Positions 45,436-54,208 are shown, numbered from the stretch's first letter. The stretch: 64,000 nucleotides of DNA from RPQJ01 sp963754535 (GCA_963754535.1 CAVWGG010000024.1:186001-250000); one strand, 5' to 3'. The notes: generated from the letters alone by a model not told the origin. Made by a program: numbers and translations.

Positions 45436-46127
45436 CAGTGGCCCGGCGACCGGTGCGCGAAGCCGGCGAGCCGGTCCGCATCGGGCAGGTACCCGGCGAA
45501 CACGCGAGGATCGGTCTCGTAGTAGCGACCCCACGAGTCGGCCGCGGTGGCAACGCTCGACGGATCGGCACGGCCGAGCTCGATCAGCGGCGCGCCGAAG
45601 CCCTCGAGAATCTGGCGCAATGCGCCGGTGGCCGTAAAGACGATCCAGGAATAACGGCGGTTCATCAGGAAGACAGGCAACTGCGCAACCATGCGCACGG
45701 CCGCGCGGCAACTTGCGCCAGCGAGGTTGCCGACTTCGACGATCTCGTCGCGACGGACGGCACGCCCACCGCCGCGATCGACCGGCAGCGACGACAGGCT
45801 GGCCGTCAGTCGTTCCTCGATGGGACGGTCGAGGTAGTGCTCCAGGTAGAGTCGGCTCTCTTCGGCGCCGCGGATGCCGGCAACGCCGCGCAGTTCGCCC
45901 TGGCGGTCACGGAACGATATGAGCGTCGGCATGAACGTGCGGACCTCGGCGCCGTGCTTGGCGGCGAACCGGGTGCGGACATAAGCCTCGAGGTCCTCGC
46001 GGCCCGCTTCGCCGGCACGGACCGGCTGCAGGTGCAGGCTTTCGCCCAGCGTGCGGAGCTCGTCGGCCGCCCGTTGCTGCAGCGTCATCTTGCGCGGGGC
46101 TTCGATCATGAGGTTGGTGGCTTCCAA
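45435..46127 (-). CDS. Thermostable hemolysin (T_hemolysin) family protein, GNAT/LuxI-like
   Basis: A protein of up to 230 residues. The T_hemolysin core is TFMPTLISFRDRQGELRGVA, GAEESRLYLEHYLDRPIEER and IVEVGNLAGASCRAAVRMVA. The domain is related to acyltransferase (GNAT/AHL-synthase) folds rather than to pore-formers, so the family name is misleading about function. It heads a five-gene operon and its stop overlaps the ligase start. The apparent start is TTG at 46127 with GGGAG five bases upstream; an ATG at 46109 is the alternative. A role joining an activated acyl group to an amine would fit the operon but is inference. Confidence 0.8.
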   Translation of the reverse strand: MEATNLMIEAPRKMTLQQRAADELRTLGESLHLQPVRAGEAGREDLEAYVRTRFAAKHGAEVRTFMPTLISFRDRQGELRGVAGIRGAEESRLYLEHYLDRPIEERLTASLSSLPVDRGGGRAVRRDEIVEVGNLAGASCRAAVRMVAQLPVFLMNRRYSWIVFTATGALRQILEGFGAPLIELGRADPSSVATAADSWGRYYETDPRVFAGYLPDADRLAGFAHRSPGH

Positions 46128-46174
46128 GTCCGCTCCCGGGGGTAGTTACGGCCCGCTTTGCTGCGCGGACTGCG

Positions 46175-46299
46175 GTAAGACGGCCGCTGGCGGGCAAATC
46201 AATCGCACACCATTAAAGCTATTGTTTTCAACGACCTGCGGCACGCCCGGGCGAGGCTGGCGGGACTGCGATTGATTTGCGGCGGCAGTCGCGTCTTAC
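46175..46299. repeat. Long imperfect inverted repeat before the FecI-type sigma gene
   Basis: Arms 46175-46207 and 46267-46299 (33 bases each) are complementary at both ends: GTAAGACG at the outside and GCAAATCAATCGCA at the inside, with a mismatched middle. The 59 bases between include an AT-rich patch (CATTAAAGCTATTGTTTTCA). It occupies most of the divergent gap between the hemolysin operon and the sigma/FecR/receptor locus. CGTCTTAC at the right end resembles ECF -10 elements. Confidence 0.75.
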
Positions 46300-46311
46300 T
46301 CGCATGCAACG

Positions 46312-46935
46312 ATGGACGAATCGATGACGGACGATCGCGAACTGGTCGCAGCGATGCTCGCTGGCGACGAGCGCGCGTTCACCACGTTCTTCGAGACGTA
46401 CTTCCCGCGTGTCTACCGTTTTGCCCTGCCGCGCATGAACCGCAACGCCGACGCGACCAAGGACGTCGTGCAGGCCACGCTGATCAAGGCGATGCGGGCG
46501 GTCGGGGACTGGCGCGGCGAGGCTGCGCTCTTCACCTGGTTGTGCCAGATCTGCCGGCGGCAGATCGCCGATCACGTGCGCAGCGAGCGCCGCTATTCCT
46601 CCAAGGTCGTCCTGATCGACGACAGCGAAGAGGTCCGGGCCGCGCTGGAATCCATCGAAGCGCCGTCGACCGACGATCCGCTGCACGGCGCCGATCGCGC
46701 CGAGCTCGGCCGCCTGGTGCACGCGGTGCTCGACCGGCTGCCGAGCCGGTACGGCGAAGCACTGGAATGGAAATACGTCGAAGGCCGTTCGGTCGAGGAG
46801 ATCGGCGCACGGCTGGGCATCGGCCAGACAGCGGCACAGTCGCTGCTGGCGCGAGCGAGGATCGCATTTCGGGAAGGGGTGGAGGCTGTGTTCGGAGCGT
46901 CGGCAGACGACGTGCTCGCCAGCCTCGAGGCATGA
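46312..46935 (+). CDS. FecI-type ECF sigma factor
   Basis: A 207-residue sigma-70 family protein. Region 2 runs from AFTTFFETYFPRVYRFALPR to LFTWLCQICRRQIADHVRSE. Region 4 includes LDRLPSRYGEALEWKYVEGR and the helix-turn-helix SVEEIGARLGIGQTAAQSLL. It is followed after ten bases by a FecR protein and then by a TonB receptor with STN domain, the order of FecI-FecR-FecA surface signalling. The start may be the ATG at 46312 or at 46324. A long inverted repeat lies just upstream. Confidence 0.93.
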   Translation: MDESMTDDRELVAAMLAGDERAFTTFFETYFPRVYRFALPRMNRNADATKDVVQATLIKAMRAVGDWRGEAALFTWLCQICRRQIADHVRSERRYSSKVVLIDDSEEVRAALESIEAPSTDDPLHGADRAELGRLVHAVLDRLPSRYGEALEWKYVEGRSVEEIGARLGIGQTAAQSLLARARIAFREGVEAVFGASADDVLASLEA

Positions 46936-46945
46936 GAACACGACG

Positions 46946-47980
46946 ATGAACGAACACGAACAGAACCACGAGCGCACGCGCGACGACGCCGATCTCGCTG
47001 CCTTGCTGCGCGCAGTCGGCCCGCGCCTGCAGCCGCCGGCAGACGTGGCCGCCGAAGTGCGCGCCGCCGTTGCAGCTGAATGGCGCTCGACCGTTGCGGC
47101 ACGTCAGCAGGCTTCTGCACCCACCCGACGTCGCGGCATGCAACCCTGGATGGCGATGGCGGCGTCGGTCGCAGCGATCGCGATCGCAGTCGGCGTCGCG
47201 TTGCCGCGGTGGAATGGCGCAGGCGACCCGGTGGCCTCCGTTGCCCGCGTCTCCGGCGCAGCCACTGTCCGTCACTCCGCCGATGGCGCCTGGCAGGCCC
47301 TGGCGGCGGGTTCGAACGTCACCGCCAGCGACGAAATTCGCACCGATGCTTCGGGGCGGGTCGCATTGCGCCGGCCTGACGGACTCGAGGTGCGGCTCGA
47401 CGCGGCCACCCAACTCGCCTTCAACGATGCCGATCGCGCGTCGCTGGCGTCGGGAAGCGTTTACGTCGACGCCGGCGCGCCGGGCTCCGGCAGCAACGCC
47501 TTCGTCATCGGCACGCCCTATGGCGACGTGCGTCACCTGGGCACGCAATACGTCGCCTCGATCAAGGACGGCCTGTTGCAGGTGGCCGTGCGCGAAGGCA
47601 GCGTCGCGGTCGACAAGGGCGAGATGCCCGCGGTGGCCCGTGCCGGTGAATCGTTGACGATCGCGCGCGATGGCGCCGTGAGCCGCGCGCAACTCGACGT
47701 CTACGGCGAATCCTGGCGCTGGGCCGAATCCGTCGCGCCCGAGTTTGTCATCGAAGGGCGCTCGCTCGACGAATTCCTCACCTGGGCCGGCCGCGAGACG
47801 GGCCGCAAGATTGTATACACCTCGGCCGACGCCGCGCGTGAGGCCGAAACGACCCAGTTGAAAGGCTCAGTCGCAGGCCTGGCACCCGAGGCTGCGATCA
47901 TCGCCGTGTTCGCCTCGGAGCCGGGGTTGCGGCAACAGATCGCGGGCGGGCAGATTCGCGTGGAGCGCAGCAGCCGCTGA
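46946..47980 (+). CDS. FecR-family anti-sigma regulator with C-terminal STN-like domain
   Basis: A 344-residue inner-membrane regulator. The cytoplasmic part (1-65) binds the sigma factor, one membrane helix follows (about 70-88, MAMAASVAAIAIAVGVAL), then the periplasmic FecR domain (about 110-225; VRHLGTQYVASIKDGLLQVA, VREGSVAVDKGE). The C-terminus from about 260 (FVIEGRSLDEFLTWAGRETG) has the beta-alpha pattern of the STN/secretin N fold. Such proteins pass the receptor signal to the sigma factor. No chaperone or peptidase neighbours are seen. Confidence 0.92.
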   Translation: MNEHEQNHERTRDDADLAALLRAVGPRLQPPADVAAEVRAAVAAEWRSTVAARQQASAPTRRRGMQPWMAMAASVAAIAIAVGVALPRWNGAGDPVASVARVSGAATVRHSADGAWQALAAGSNVTASDEIRTDASGRVALRRPDGLEVRLDAATQLAFNDADRASLASGSVYVDAGAPGSGSNAFVIGTPYGDVRHLGTQYVASIKDGLLQVAVREGSVAVDKGEMPAVARAGESLTIARDGAVSRAQLDVYGESWRWAESVAPEFVIEGRSLDEFLTWAGRETGRKIVYTSADAAREAETTQLKGSVAGLAPEAAIIAVFASEPGLRQQIAGGQIRVERSSR

Positions 47981-48060
47981 CGGGCAAGCCGCGGTAGGCG
48001 GGTCGGCGGCGCTGGGCTACCATCACGGCGTCCGGCCGCTGCGGTGATCCGGGCAGATCT

Positions 48061-50406
48061 ATGCCCACCTGCCAGCCACGCCCTTCCCTTCGTGCCCCGA
48101 CTTCCCCACGCCGCGCGTTCCGCGCCGCGGTGGTCCTGGCTGCGTGCCTCGGCGCCAGCGCCGCGCAGGCAGCTGCACCTTATCGCGGGCGCTCCGTCGA
48201 TTCCGTACTCGACGAGCTTGCCGCTGCCGCCAACGTCCAGCTCGTCTACACCTCGGCCGTGGTTCCCGCGACGGCGACCGTGAACACCGAACTCTCGGCC
48301 GGACCCGCACTCGAAGCCATCGCGCAGGTGCTGGCCCCGCTCGGACTGAAGCTGCAACGCATCGAGGGGCGGACCTACTCGGTCGTTCCCGAAAAAGTAG
48401 CCCCGCACTCGTCCGCGGCCGCGCCATCGGCGGCCGGCGCACATCCGCGCGACGAGCCGATCGCCGACGTCGTCGTGACGGCCAGCCGCTACTCGCTGGC
48501 TGCCGACGTGCCCGAGGTGCATGCGTTTCTTTCGCAGGACGAGCTCGAGGCGCTGCCGCGCCTGGCGGAGGACGCATTGAAGGCCGTCCATCGCCTGCCG
48601 GGCGCTGCCAGCAACGGCCTCGCGGGGCTCGCTCACATCCGCGGCGGCGACGCCAACGAGACCCAGGTCCTGCTCGACGGGCTGCCGCTCTACGAGCCGT
48701 TCCACCTGCGCCTGCTGCAGAGCCCATCGAGCGTGCTCGACGAACGGGTCGTCGACGGACTCGACGTGTATGCAGGCGGCTTCACGGCGGACTACGGCGA
48801 CCGCATGAGCGCGATCATCGACGCGCGCTCGCTGCGGCCCGAAGCCGACGCTTACTACGAACTGGGGCTGAGCCTGATGCACGCCAATGCGCTGGCCTCG
48901 CACAAGTTCGCGGACGGGCGAGGGCAGTGGCTGGCGTCGGTCCGACGCAGCAACCTCGGCGAGGTTGCGGACATACTGAACTCGGACCTCGGCGAGCCGA
49001 AGTACATCGACGGCCTCGCCCGCGTCGACTACGAGTGGTCACCGTCCACGCGCGGCAGCCTGCACGCGTTGCTCGCGAGCGACCATGCCGAGATCACGAA
49101 TTCGGCTGACACCGAACGCGCGGTCGCGGAATATTCGAACGCCTACGTCTGGGGCACGCTCACGCACGACTGGTCAGGCCAGCTGAGCACGACGGCGATC
49201 GTCTCGTTCACGGACGTCGCGGCCGAACGCAAGGCGGTCGTCTTCGAACCCGGCAAGCGCATCGGCAACGTCGACGACGAGCGCGACTACGACGTGCTGG
49301 GACTGAAGTTCGACGCCAGTTACGCGACTGACCGCTGGCTGCAGCGCGCAGGCATCGACGCGCGCACGCTCAGCGCAACCTACGACTACGCCGGCAGCGT
49401 CGACTTCGCGCCGGACTACCCTTACCCCGGCGCTCCGGCGCAGGACATCGAGCGCGCGCTCGCGCCCCAGCCTTCGGGCGAGCACTTCGCCGTGTATTAC
49501 ACGGTGCGCGGCAGGCTGACGGATGCGCTCACGGCGGAACTCGGACTGCGCTGGGACGAAGAAACCTACGGCGTCGACTCCGACGACCAGCTCGCACCGC
49601 GCGCGAACATCGCGTGGCGTGTCAGCGACCGTACGCGACTGCTGGCGAGCTGGGGCCGTTACGTGCAGTTCCAGGGCATCGAGGAACTGCCGGTCGAGGA
49701 CGGCGTCACGGAGTTCACGCCGGCACAGCGTTCGGATCATCTCATCATCGGGCTCGAGCACGACCTCGCACCGGCCTACACGCTGCGCGCCGAGGCGTAC
49801 CGCAAGCATTACAGCGACCTGCGCACGCGCTACGAAAGCCTGTACGACCCGCTCTCGCTCGCGCCGGAACTGCGCTGGGACCGCACGGCGATCTCACCGT
49901 CCTCGGCGCTGGCCGAAGGCGCCGAGGTTCTGCTGACCCGCAAGCCGGTCGACGCCTGGAGCGGCTGGTTCAGCTACGCCTGGTCGCGCGTCGAGGATCG
50001 CATCGACGGCAGCGACGTGAGGCGCAGCTGGGACCAGACCCACACCGTCAACCTCGGCGTGCTCTGGTCGTCGGGACCGTGGCAGGCCACGCTCGCCGCA
50101 CAGTTCCACACGGGCTGGCCCGTCACACCGATCGCGCTCGATGCCGGGGGCAACGTGGTGCAGGGCAGTCGCAACGCGACGCGCTATGCCAACTTCGGCT
50201 CGATCGACGCGCGGGTGAGCTATGAGTGGACGCTGCCGCGCGGCACGATGACCCTGCATGGCGAGGTGACCAACGCCTTCGACCGGCGCAACCCTTGCTG
50301 CACCGACATCGAATACGGCGTCGTCGACGGCACGCCGACGCTCGAGCGCGAACTGCGGCACTGGCTGCCGCTCGTGCCCTCGGTCGGCGTGCTCTGGAAG
50401 TTCTAG
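48061..50406 (+). CDS. TonB-dependent receptor with N-terminal STN signalling domain
   Basis: A 781-residue outer-membrane receptor. A signal peptide (about 1-38, ending AQA) leads to the STN domain (about 42-112; SVDSVLDELAAAANVQLVYT). Next is a TonB-box-like IADVVVTASR at about 140, the plug (to about 260; RGGDANETQVLLDGLPLYEP), and a 22-stranded barrel ending in the terminal Phe (SVGVLWKF) needed for Bam assembly. The STN domain contacts FecR. The ligand cannot be read; typical ones are iron chelates, but carbohydrates are also frequent for this architecture. Third gene of the sigma/FecR locus. Confidence 0.93.
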   Translation: MPTCQPRPSLRAPTSPRRAFRAAVVLAACLGASAAQAAAPYRGRSVDSVLDELAAAANVQLVYTSAVVPATATVNTELSAGPALEAIAQVLAPLGLKLQRIEGRTYSVVPEKVAPHSSAAAPSAAGAHPRDEPIADVVVTASRYSLAADVPEVHAFLSQDELEALPRLAEDALKAVHRLPGAASNGLAGLAHIRGGDANETQVLLDGLPLYEPFHLRLLQSPSSVLDERVVDGLDVYAGGFTADYGDRMSAIIDARSLRPEADAYYELGLSLMHANALASHKFADGRGQWLASVRRSNLGEVADILNSDLGEPKYIDGLARVDYEWSPSTRGSLHALLASDHAEITNSADTERAVAEYSNAYVWGTLTHDWSGQLSTTAIVSFTDVAAERKAVVFEPGKRIGNVDDERDYDVLGLKFDASYATDRWLQRAGIDARTLSATYDYAGSVDFAPDYPYPGAPAQDIERALAPQPSGEHFAVYYTVRGRLTDALTAELGLRWDEETYGVDSDDQLAPRANIAWRVSDRTRLLASWGRYVQFQGIEELPVEDGVTEFTPAQRSDHLIIGLEHDLAPAYTLRAEAYRKHYSDLRTRYESLYDPLSLAPELRWDRTAISPSSALAEGAEVLLTRKPVDAWSGWFSYAWSRVEDRIDGSDVRRSWDQTHTVNLGVLWSSGPWQATLAAQFHTGWPVTPIALDAGGNVVQGSRNATRYANFGSIDARVSYEWTLPRGTMTLHGEVTNAFDRRNPCCTDIEYGVVDGTPTLERELRHWLPLVPSVGVLWKF

Positions 50407-50410
50407 GGCC

Positions 50411-51278
50411 TCAGCCGACGCCGTGCTTGTGAAACCAGGCGAGGCACGCAGCCCAGCCCGCCGCCGCGTCTTCCGCACGGTAGCTCGGCCGGTAATCCGC
50501 CAGGAAAGCGTGGCCCGCCTCCGGGTACACGACAATCTCCGACGGCTTGCCCGCCGCCTGCAGTGCTGCACGCATCGCGTCGACGTCGGCCAGAGGAATG
50601 CCCTGGTCCTTGCCGCCGTACAGGCCGAGCACCGGTGCGTCGATGTCCGCCACGACGTCGAACGGATACTTCGGCTGCAGTTCCGTCGCCTGGCCCTTGA
50701 GTCGGCCGTACCAGGCGACGCCCGCCTTGAGGTCCTTGTTGTGTGCGGCATAGAGCCACGTGATGCGGCCGCCCCAGCAGAAACCCGTGATGGCCAGCTT
50801 GCGCTTGTCGCCCCTGCTCGATTTCACCGCCCACGCAGCGGTCGCGTCGAGATCGGACATGACCTGCGCGTCGGGCACCTTGCTCACGACCTCCGCGAAA
50901 ATCTGCTTCCAGTCGCTGATCTTCGAGACGTCACCCTGGCGCGCATAGAGTTCGGGGGCGATGGCGCAGTAGCCCTGCCGGGCAAAGCGCCGGCAGACGT
51001 CCTTGATGTGCTCGTGGACGCCAAAGATTTCCTGCACGACCAGCACGACCGGGAAGTGCTTGCCGTTGGCGGGCATGGCGCGATACGCGGGGATCTCGCC
51101 GTCCGCGACCGGAATCCGCACCTCGCCGGCGTCGAGGCCGTCGGTACTGGTCGTGATCGTCTGCGCGGAGACCGGCTGCACGGCGAGCGCAAAGCCCGGT
51201 TGCGAGCGAGGTCACCAGCACCTGCCGTCGCGTCAGCGAGCGCTTGCCGAGCAGTGAATCGAGCTCGGCATGGTCCAT
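50411..51278 (-). pseudogene. Dienelactone hydrolase family protein with Tat-type N-terminus, frameshifted
   Basis: An N-terminal segment starting MDHAELDSLLGKRSLTRRQV at 51278 (Tat-like RR motif) reads to SLATG, then breaks. Deleting one G from the GGG run at 51195-51197 (CCC on plus) restores FALAVQPVSAQ and the full enzyme. The body has VVLVVQEIFGVHEHIKDVCR, the nucleophile in AITGFCWGGRITWLYAAH (Cys in GFCWGG), VLGLYGGKDQG and YPEAGHAFLADYRP with Asp/His. The family hydrolyses dienelactones and related lactones or esters. As given, only a signal-less 256-residue part from a GTG could be translated. It ends four bases from the convergent receptor gene. Confidence 0.85.
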
Positions 51279-51314
51279 TGATCGTGCATCTGCGTGCTCC
51301 TCTTCGTCGTTTGT

Positions 51315-51797
51315 TCAGCGTGGCTCGACGCCAGGCTGGTAGGGCTCGGTTTCGGCGGCGACGGCCTGCGCCACTTCGGGCAGCACGACGTAGCGGGTGA
51401 AGTCTTCAGGCATCCGCTTCGCGCGCCCGGTCTGCAGGTCGATGCAGACGTAGTGGAGCAACGCGCGCAGCAGCGTTTCGCCGTCGGACTTCCTGCGGAC
51501 CTGGAAGCGGCGTTCGATGCGCAGCTTGCAGTCGTTGTGGACCGGCCAGGTCGCCACTTCGATCTGGTCGCCCTCGAGCGCGGCGCGGAGGTAATTGATC
51601 TGCGTGCGCCACACGGCCATGCCGCGGTTGAGCGAGCGGCACAGCTCCGGGCTGATGCCACGCGAAATCGAGTGCGCCCAGGCACAGTCGTCGAGCCATG
51701 CGACGTAGACGGCGTTGTTGACGTGGCCGTAACCGTCGATCTCGTTGTGGACGGCGATGCGCTCGTGGATGAACGGCGACGGCAGGTCCCACGTCAT
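51315..51797 (-). CDS. Acyl-CoA thioesterase, 4HBT hotdog family
   Basis: A 160-residue hotdog-fold thioesterase. The motif IDGYGHVNNAVYVAWLDDCA is the 4HBT active-site helix entry, with INYLRAALEGDQIEVATWPV later. It likely frees CoA from an acyl or aroyl thioester in the cytoplasm. Its ATG overlaps the acyltransferase stop as ATGA, so the two genes are coupled, suggesting an acyl-lipid role, though the pair could equally be coincidental. Upstream frame extension was rejected as it runs through the acyltransferase gene. Confidence 0.9.
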   Translation of the reverse strand: MTWDLPSPFIHERIAVHNEIDGYGHVNNAVYVAWLDDCAWAHSISRGISPELCRSLNRGMAVWRTQINYLRAALEGDQIEVATWPVHNDCKLRIERRFQVRRKSDGETLLRALLHYVCIDLQTGRAKRMPEDFTRYVVLPEVAQAVAAETEPYQPGVEPR

Positions 51798-52723
51798 TGC
51801 GGGGCGTCTCCTGCGGCTGGATCGTGCCCGCGCCCGGGCAGCATCGTGTCGAGCCTTGCGTCCTTCTCGGTCCAGAGCACGCCCAGCCATTCCTTGAAGC
51901 GGGCGCGCAGCCTGGAGTCCTCCCCGTAGTCGCCCTGTGCAACCCACGGCTCGATCGGGCGCCGCAGCACGTGCATGCGCACCGGGCCGACCCGGCCGCA
52001 GCAGAGATCCCACAAGGTCGGGCTGGACTCGCTGTACGCGATGGTGACGTCGAGCACCGAGTGCAGCATGCCGCCCATGGCCGACAGCACGAAGGCAACG
52101 CCACCCGGCCGCGGTCGCAGCAGGTGGCGATACGGCGACTTGCTCGCCTTGTGCTTCGCCGCCGTGTAGCGCGTGCCCTCGACGAAATTCATCACGGACG
52201 TCGGCAGCAGCGCGAAACGCTCGCAGGCCTTGCGCGTAGCATCGAGGTCCTCACCGCGGGCCTCCGGGTGCTGCTGCAGGTAGGTGGCCGAGTGGCGCTT
52301 CATGAACGGGAAGTCGAGCGCCCACCACGCCAGCCCGAGGAACGGCACCCAGATCAATTCCTGCTTGAGGAAGAATTTCAGGAACGGGATGCGCCGGTTG
52401 AAGGCTTTCTGCAGCACCAGGATGTCGACCCAGGAACGATGGTTCGACAGCACGAGGTACCAGCTGCGTGGATCCAGGCCTTCGACGCCCTCGACCTCGA
52501 GCCGCAACACACCCATCAGGCTGAAGATCGCGCCGTTGCAGCTGATCCACGCCTGGGCAATCCAGGTCATGAGGGCGCTCGTCCAGCGGCGCCATGCGGC
52601 GAGCGGGACGAGCAGCTTCGCGAGCGCAACGACCATCAGGATCGGCACCCAGAACACCACGTTCACCGCCATCAGTGAAATGGTGATGACGCCTTTCAGC
52701 GTCGAGCCACGCCGTGTCTGCAC
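51794..52723 (-). CDS. PlsC-family acyltransferase (YihG/LPLAT-like)
   Basis: A 309-residue inner-membrane acyltransferase. Hydrophobic residues 10-40 anchor it. Motif I is NHRSWVDILVLQKAF (HxxxxD variant: HRSWVD), motif III lies in VMNFVEGTRYTAAKHKASKS, and LGLAWWALDFPFMKRHS is the characteristic YihG-like segment. It acylates lysophospholipid or a related acceptor. Coupled to the downstream thioesterase by ATGA. Confidence 0.9.
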   Translation of the reverse strand: MQTRRGSTLKGVITISLMAVNVVFWVPILMVVALAKLLVPLAAWRRWTSALMTWIAQAWISCNGAIFSLMGVLRLEVEGVEGLDPRSWYLVLSNHRSWVDILVLQKAFNRRIPFLKFFLKQELIWVPFLGLAWWALDFPFMKRHSATYLQQHPEARGEDLDATRKACERFALLPTSVMNFVEGTRYTAAKHKASKSPYRHLLRPRPGGVAFVLSAMGGMLHSVLDVTIAYSESSPTLWDLCCGRVGPVRMHVLRRPIEPWVAQGDYGEDSRLRARFKEWLGVLWTEKDARLDTMLPGRGHDPAAGDAPQ

Positions 52724-52788
52724 GTTCTGCCGATCCTCACCGCCCGGGGTGTACGATTATGCCCCGGTCAACGCCCCTGGAGCATGCC

Positions 52789-53457
52789 ATGCCGCTCGAG
52801 TTGTCGGCCCTCGAAGCGAGGGTCGTCGGTTGCCTGATCGAAAAGCAGATCGCGACGCCCGACCAGTACCCCCTGTCGCTGAACGCGCTGGTCAACGCCT
52901 GCAACCAGAAGAGCAATCGCGACCCGGTCACGAGCCTCGAGGAACGCGAAGTGCAGGCCGTCGTGGACGCGCTGATCCGCAAGCAGATCGTGCTGGAAAA
53001 ATCCGGGTTTGGCAGCCGGGTGCCGAAGTACCACCAGCTGTTCTGCAATACGCAGTTCGGCAGCCTGAAGTTCTCCCCGGCGCAGACGGCCATCGTCTGC
53101 GAACTGCTGCTGCGCGGCCCGCAGACACCTGGCGAGCTGCGCACCCACGCCGGGCGGCTGGCAACCGTCAGCGGCCTCGACGAGGTGGAAAACGCCCTCG
53201 AGGACCTCGAGACGCGCCCTGAAGGCCCGTTTGTCGTGAAGCTGCCGCGGGAACCGGGTCGGCGTGAATCGCGTTATGCACAGCTGTTCACCGGGCCGAT
53301 CGACGTCGCCGCGATGGCGGCCGCGCAGGCGGCGATGCCGTCCATGCCTGCGGCACGAGCGGGCGACCCATCGCTCTCCGCGCGCGTCGAAGCGCTGGAA
53401 GCGGAGGTGGCGCACCTGCGCGCAGAGCTCGACGCGCTCAAGGCACGGCTGCCCTGA
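52789..53457 (+). CDS. YceH-family (DUF480) protein
   Basis: A 222-residue protein of two winged-helix-like domains. Family signature: LSALEARVVGCLIEKQIATP, DQYPLSLNALVNACNQKSNR and VCELLLRGPQTPGELRTHAG. The C-terminus (about 190-222) is a short coiled coil, SARVEALEAEVAHLRAELDA. The start at 52789 follows GGAG by six bases. Function of YceH is not established; DNA binding has been suggested from the fold. Confidence 0.92.
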   Translation: MPLELSALEARVVGCLIEKQIATPDQYPLSLNALVNACNQKSNRDPVTSLEEREVQAVVDALIRKQIVLEKSGFGSRVPKYHQLFCNTQFGSLKFSPAQTAIVCELLLRGPQTPGELRTHAGRLATVSGLDEVENALEDLETRPEGPFVVKLPREPGRRESRYAQLFTGPIDVAAMAAAQAAMPSMPAARAGDPSLSARVEALEAEVAHLRAELDALKARLP

Positions 53458-53487
53458 GCCGCGTCGATCGCCGCGGGGCCACGCGTC

Positions 53488-53982
53488 CTATTTCGCAGCC
53501 GTCTTCTGGTCCACTTGCGGGACGAACACGAAGTACGGCGTGTTGACCTTGCCGCCCGGCGCGACATACGCAGGCGCGGCGACGCCGGGCTCGCCGAGGC
53601 TCTTCACGTAGGCGTAGACCGCCTTCAGGTCGTCGGCCTTCATCTGCTGCAGCACGTAAGCGGGCATCGGCGGCATCCGGTCCTTGCGCGCGTGCTCGAG
53701 CCACTGCGACTCGGTCATCGAGTTCATTACCAGGCGCAGGTTGGCGGCATACGTGGTGCCCCACGGCCCCTGGAATCCAACCGCGCTGCCCTTCAGCCAG
53801 TCCTTCTCGGGGATCTTCAGGCTCTGCTCCATGAAGCCCGCCGTGTGGCAGTCGTTGCAGCCGCCGATCGTGACGATGTACTTGCCGCGAGCGACCTGCG
53901 ACGGGTCGGCCGCATTGGCTGGCGTGACGGTCATTGCGAGGGCAAACACGGCGGCGAGGCCGGGCCCAAAATCCTTATGCAT
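53488..53982 (-). CDS. Periplasmic monohaem cytochrome c family protein
   Basis: A 164-residue precursor with a signal peptide (1-26, ending NAA). One c-type haem site, GGCNDCHTAG, lies near residue 43; Met in DRMPPMPAYV or a nearby Met is the likely sixth ligand. Length and the DWLKGSAVGFQGPWGTTYAA segment match small cytochromes of the type that precede dehydrogenases. GGGAG stands nine bases before the ATG. No partner dehydrogenase is adjacent, so its donor is unknown. Confidence 0.88.
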   Translation of the reverse strand: MHKDFGPGLAAVFALAMTVTPANAADPSQVARGKYIVTIGGCNDCHTAGFMEQSLKIPEKDWLKGSAVGFQGPWGTTYAANLRLVMNSMTESQWLEHARKDRMPPMPAYVLQQMKADDLKAVYAYVKSLGEPGVAAPAYVAPGGKVNTPYFVFVPQVDQKTAAK

Positions 53983-54208
53983 GTCTTTTCTCCCGTGCGT
54001 GCGAACGCAACCCTTTGCGTCCTCCTGCTCGATCCGGCATGCGGCCCGGCTCGATTGCACGAAAGTGTGGGGGAACGGATTTACCGCCGTAAGTCAGACA
54101 ATGCCGCGTATACGACAGCCGGTTGGGCGGGTGCGACGAGCTGAGGCCGCTGGTCAGTCGTCATGCCCTGGAAGACCCGGACAGGGATGGCCTCGGACGA
54201 GCACGCGG

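Noticed and set aside
45435..46127. Naming the T_hemolysin gene a toxin
   Set aside because: The family name is historical; the fold is acyltransferase-like and there is no signal peptide or pore-forming motif.
53983..54208. Possible small gene or RNA in the 226-bp gap between cytochrome c and lipocalin-like genes
   Set aside because: No plausible start with RBS, no family match and no convincing hairpin; nothing supportable seen.
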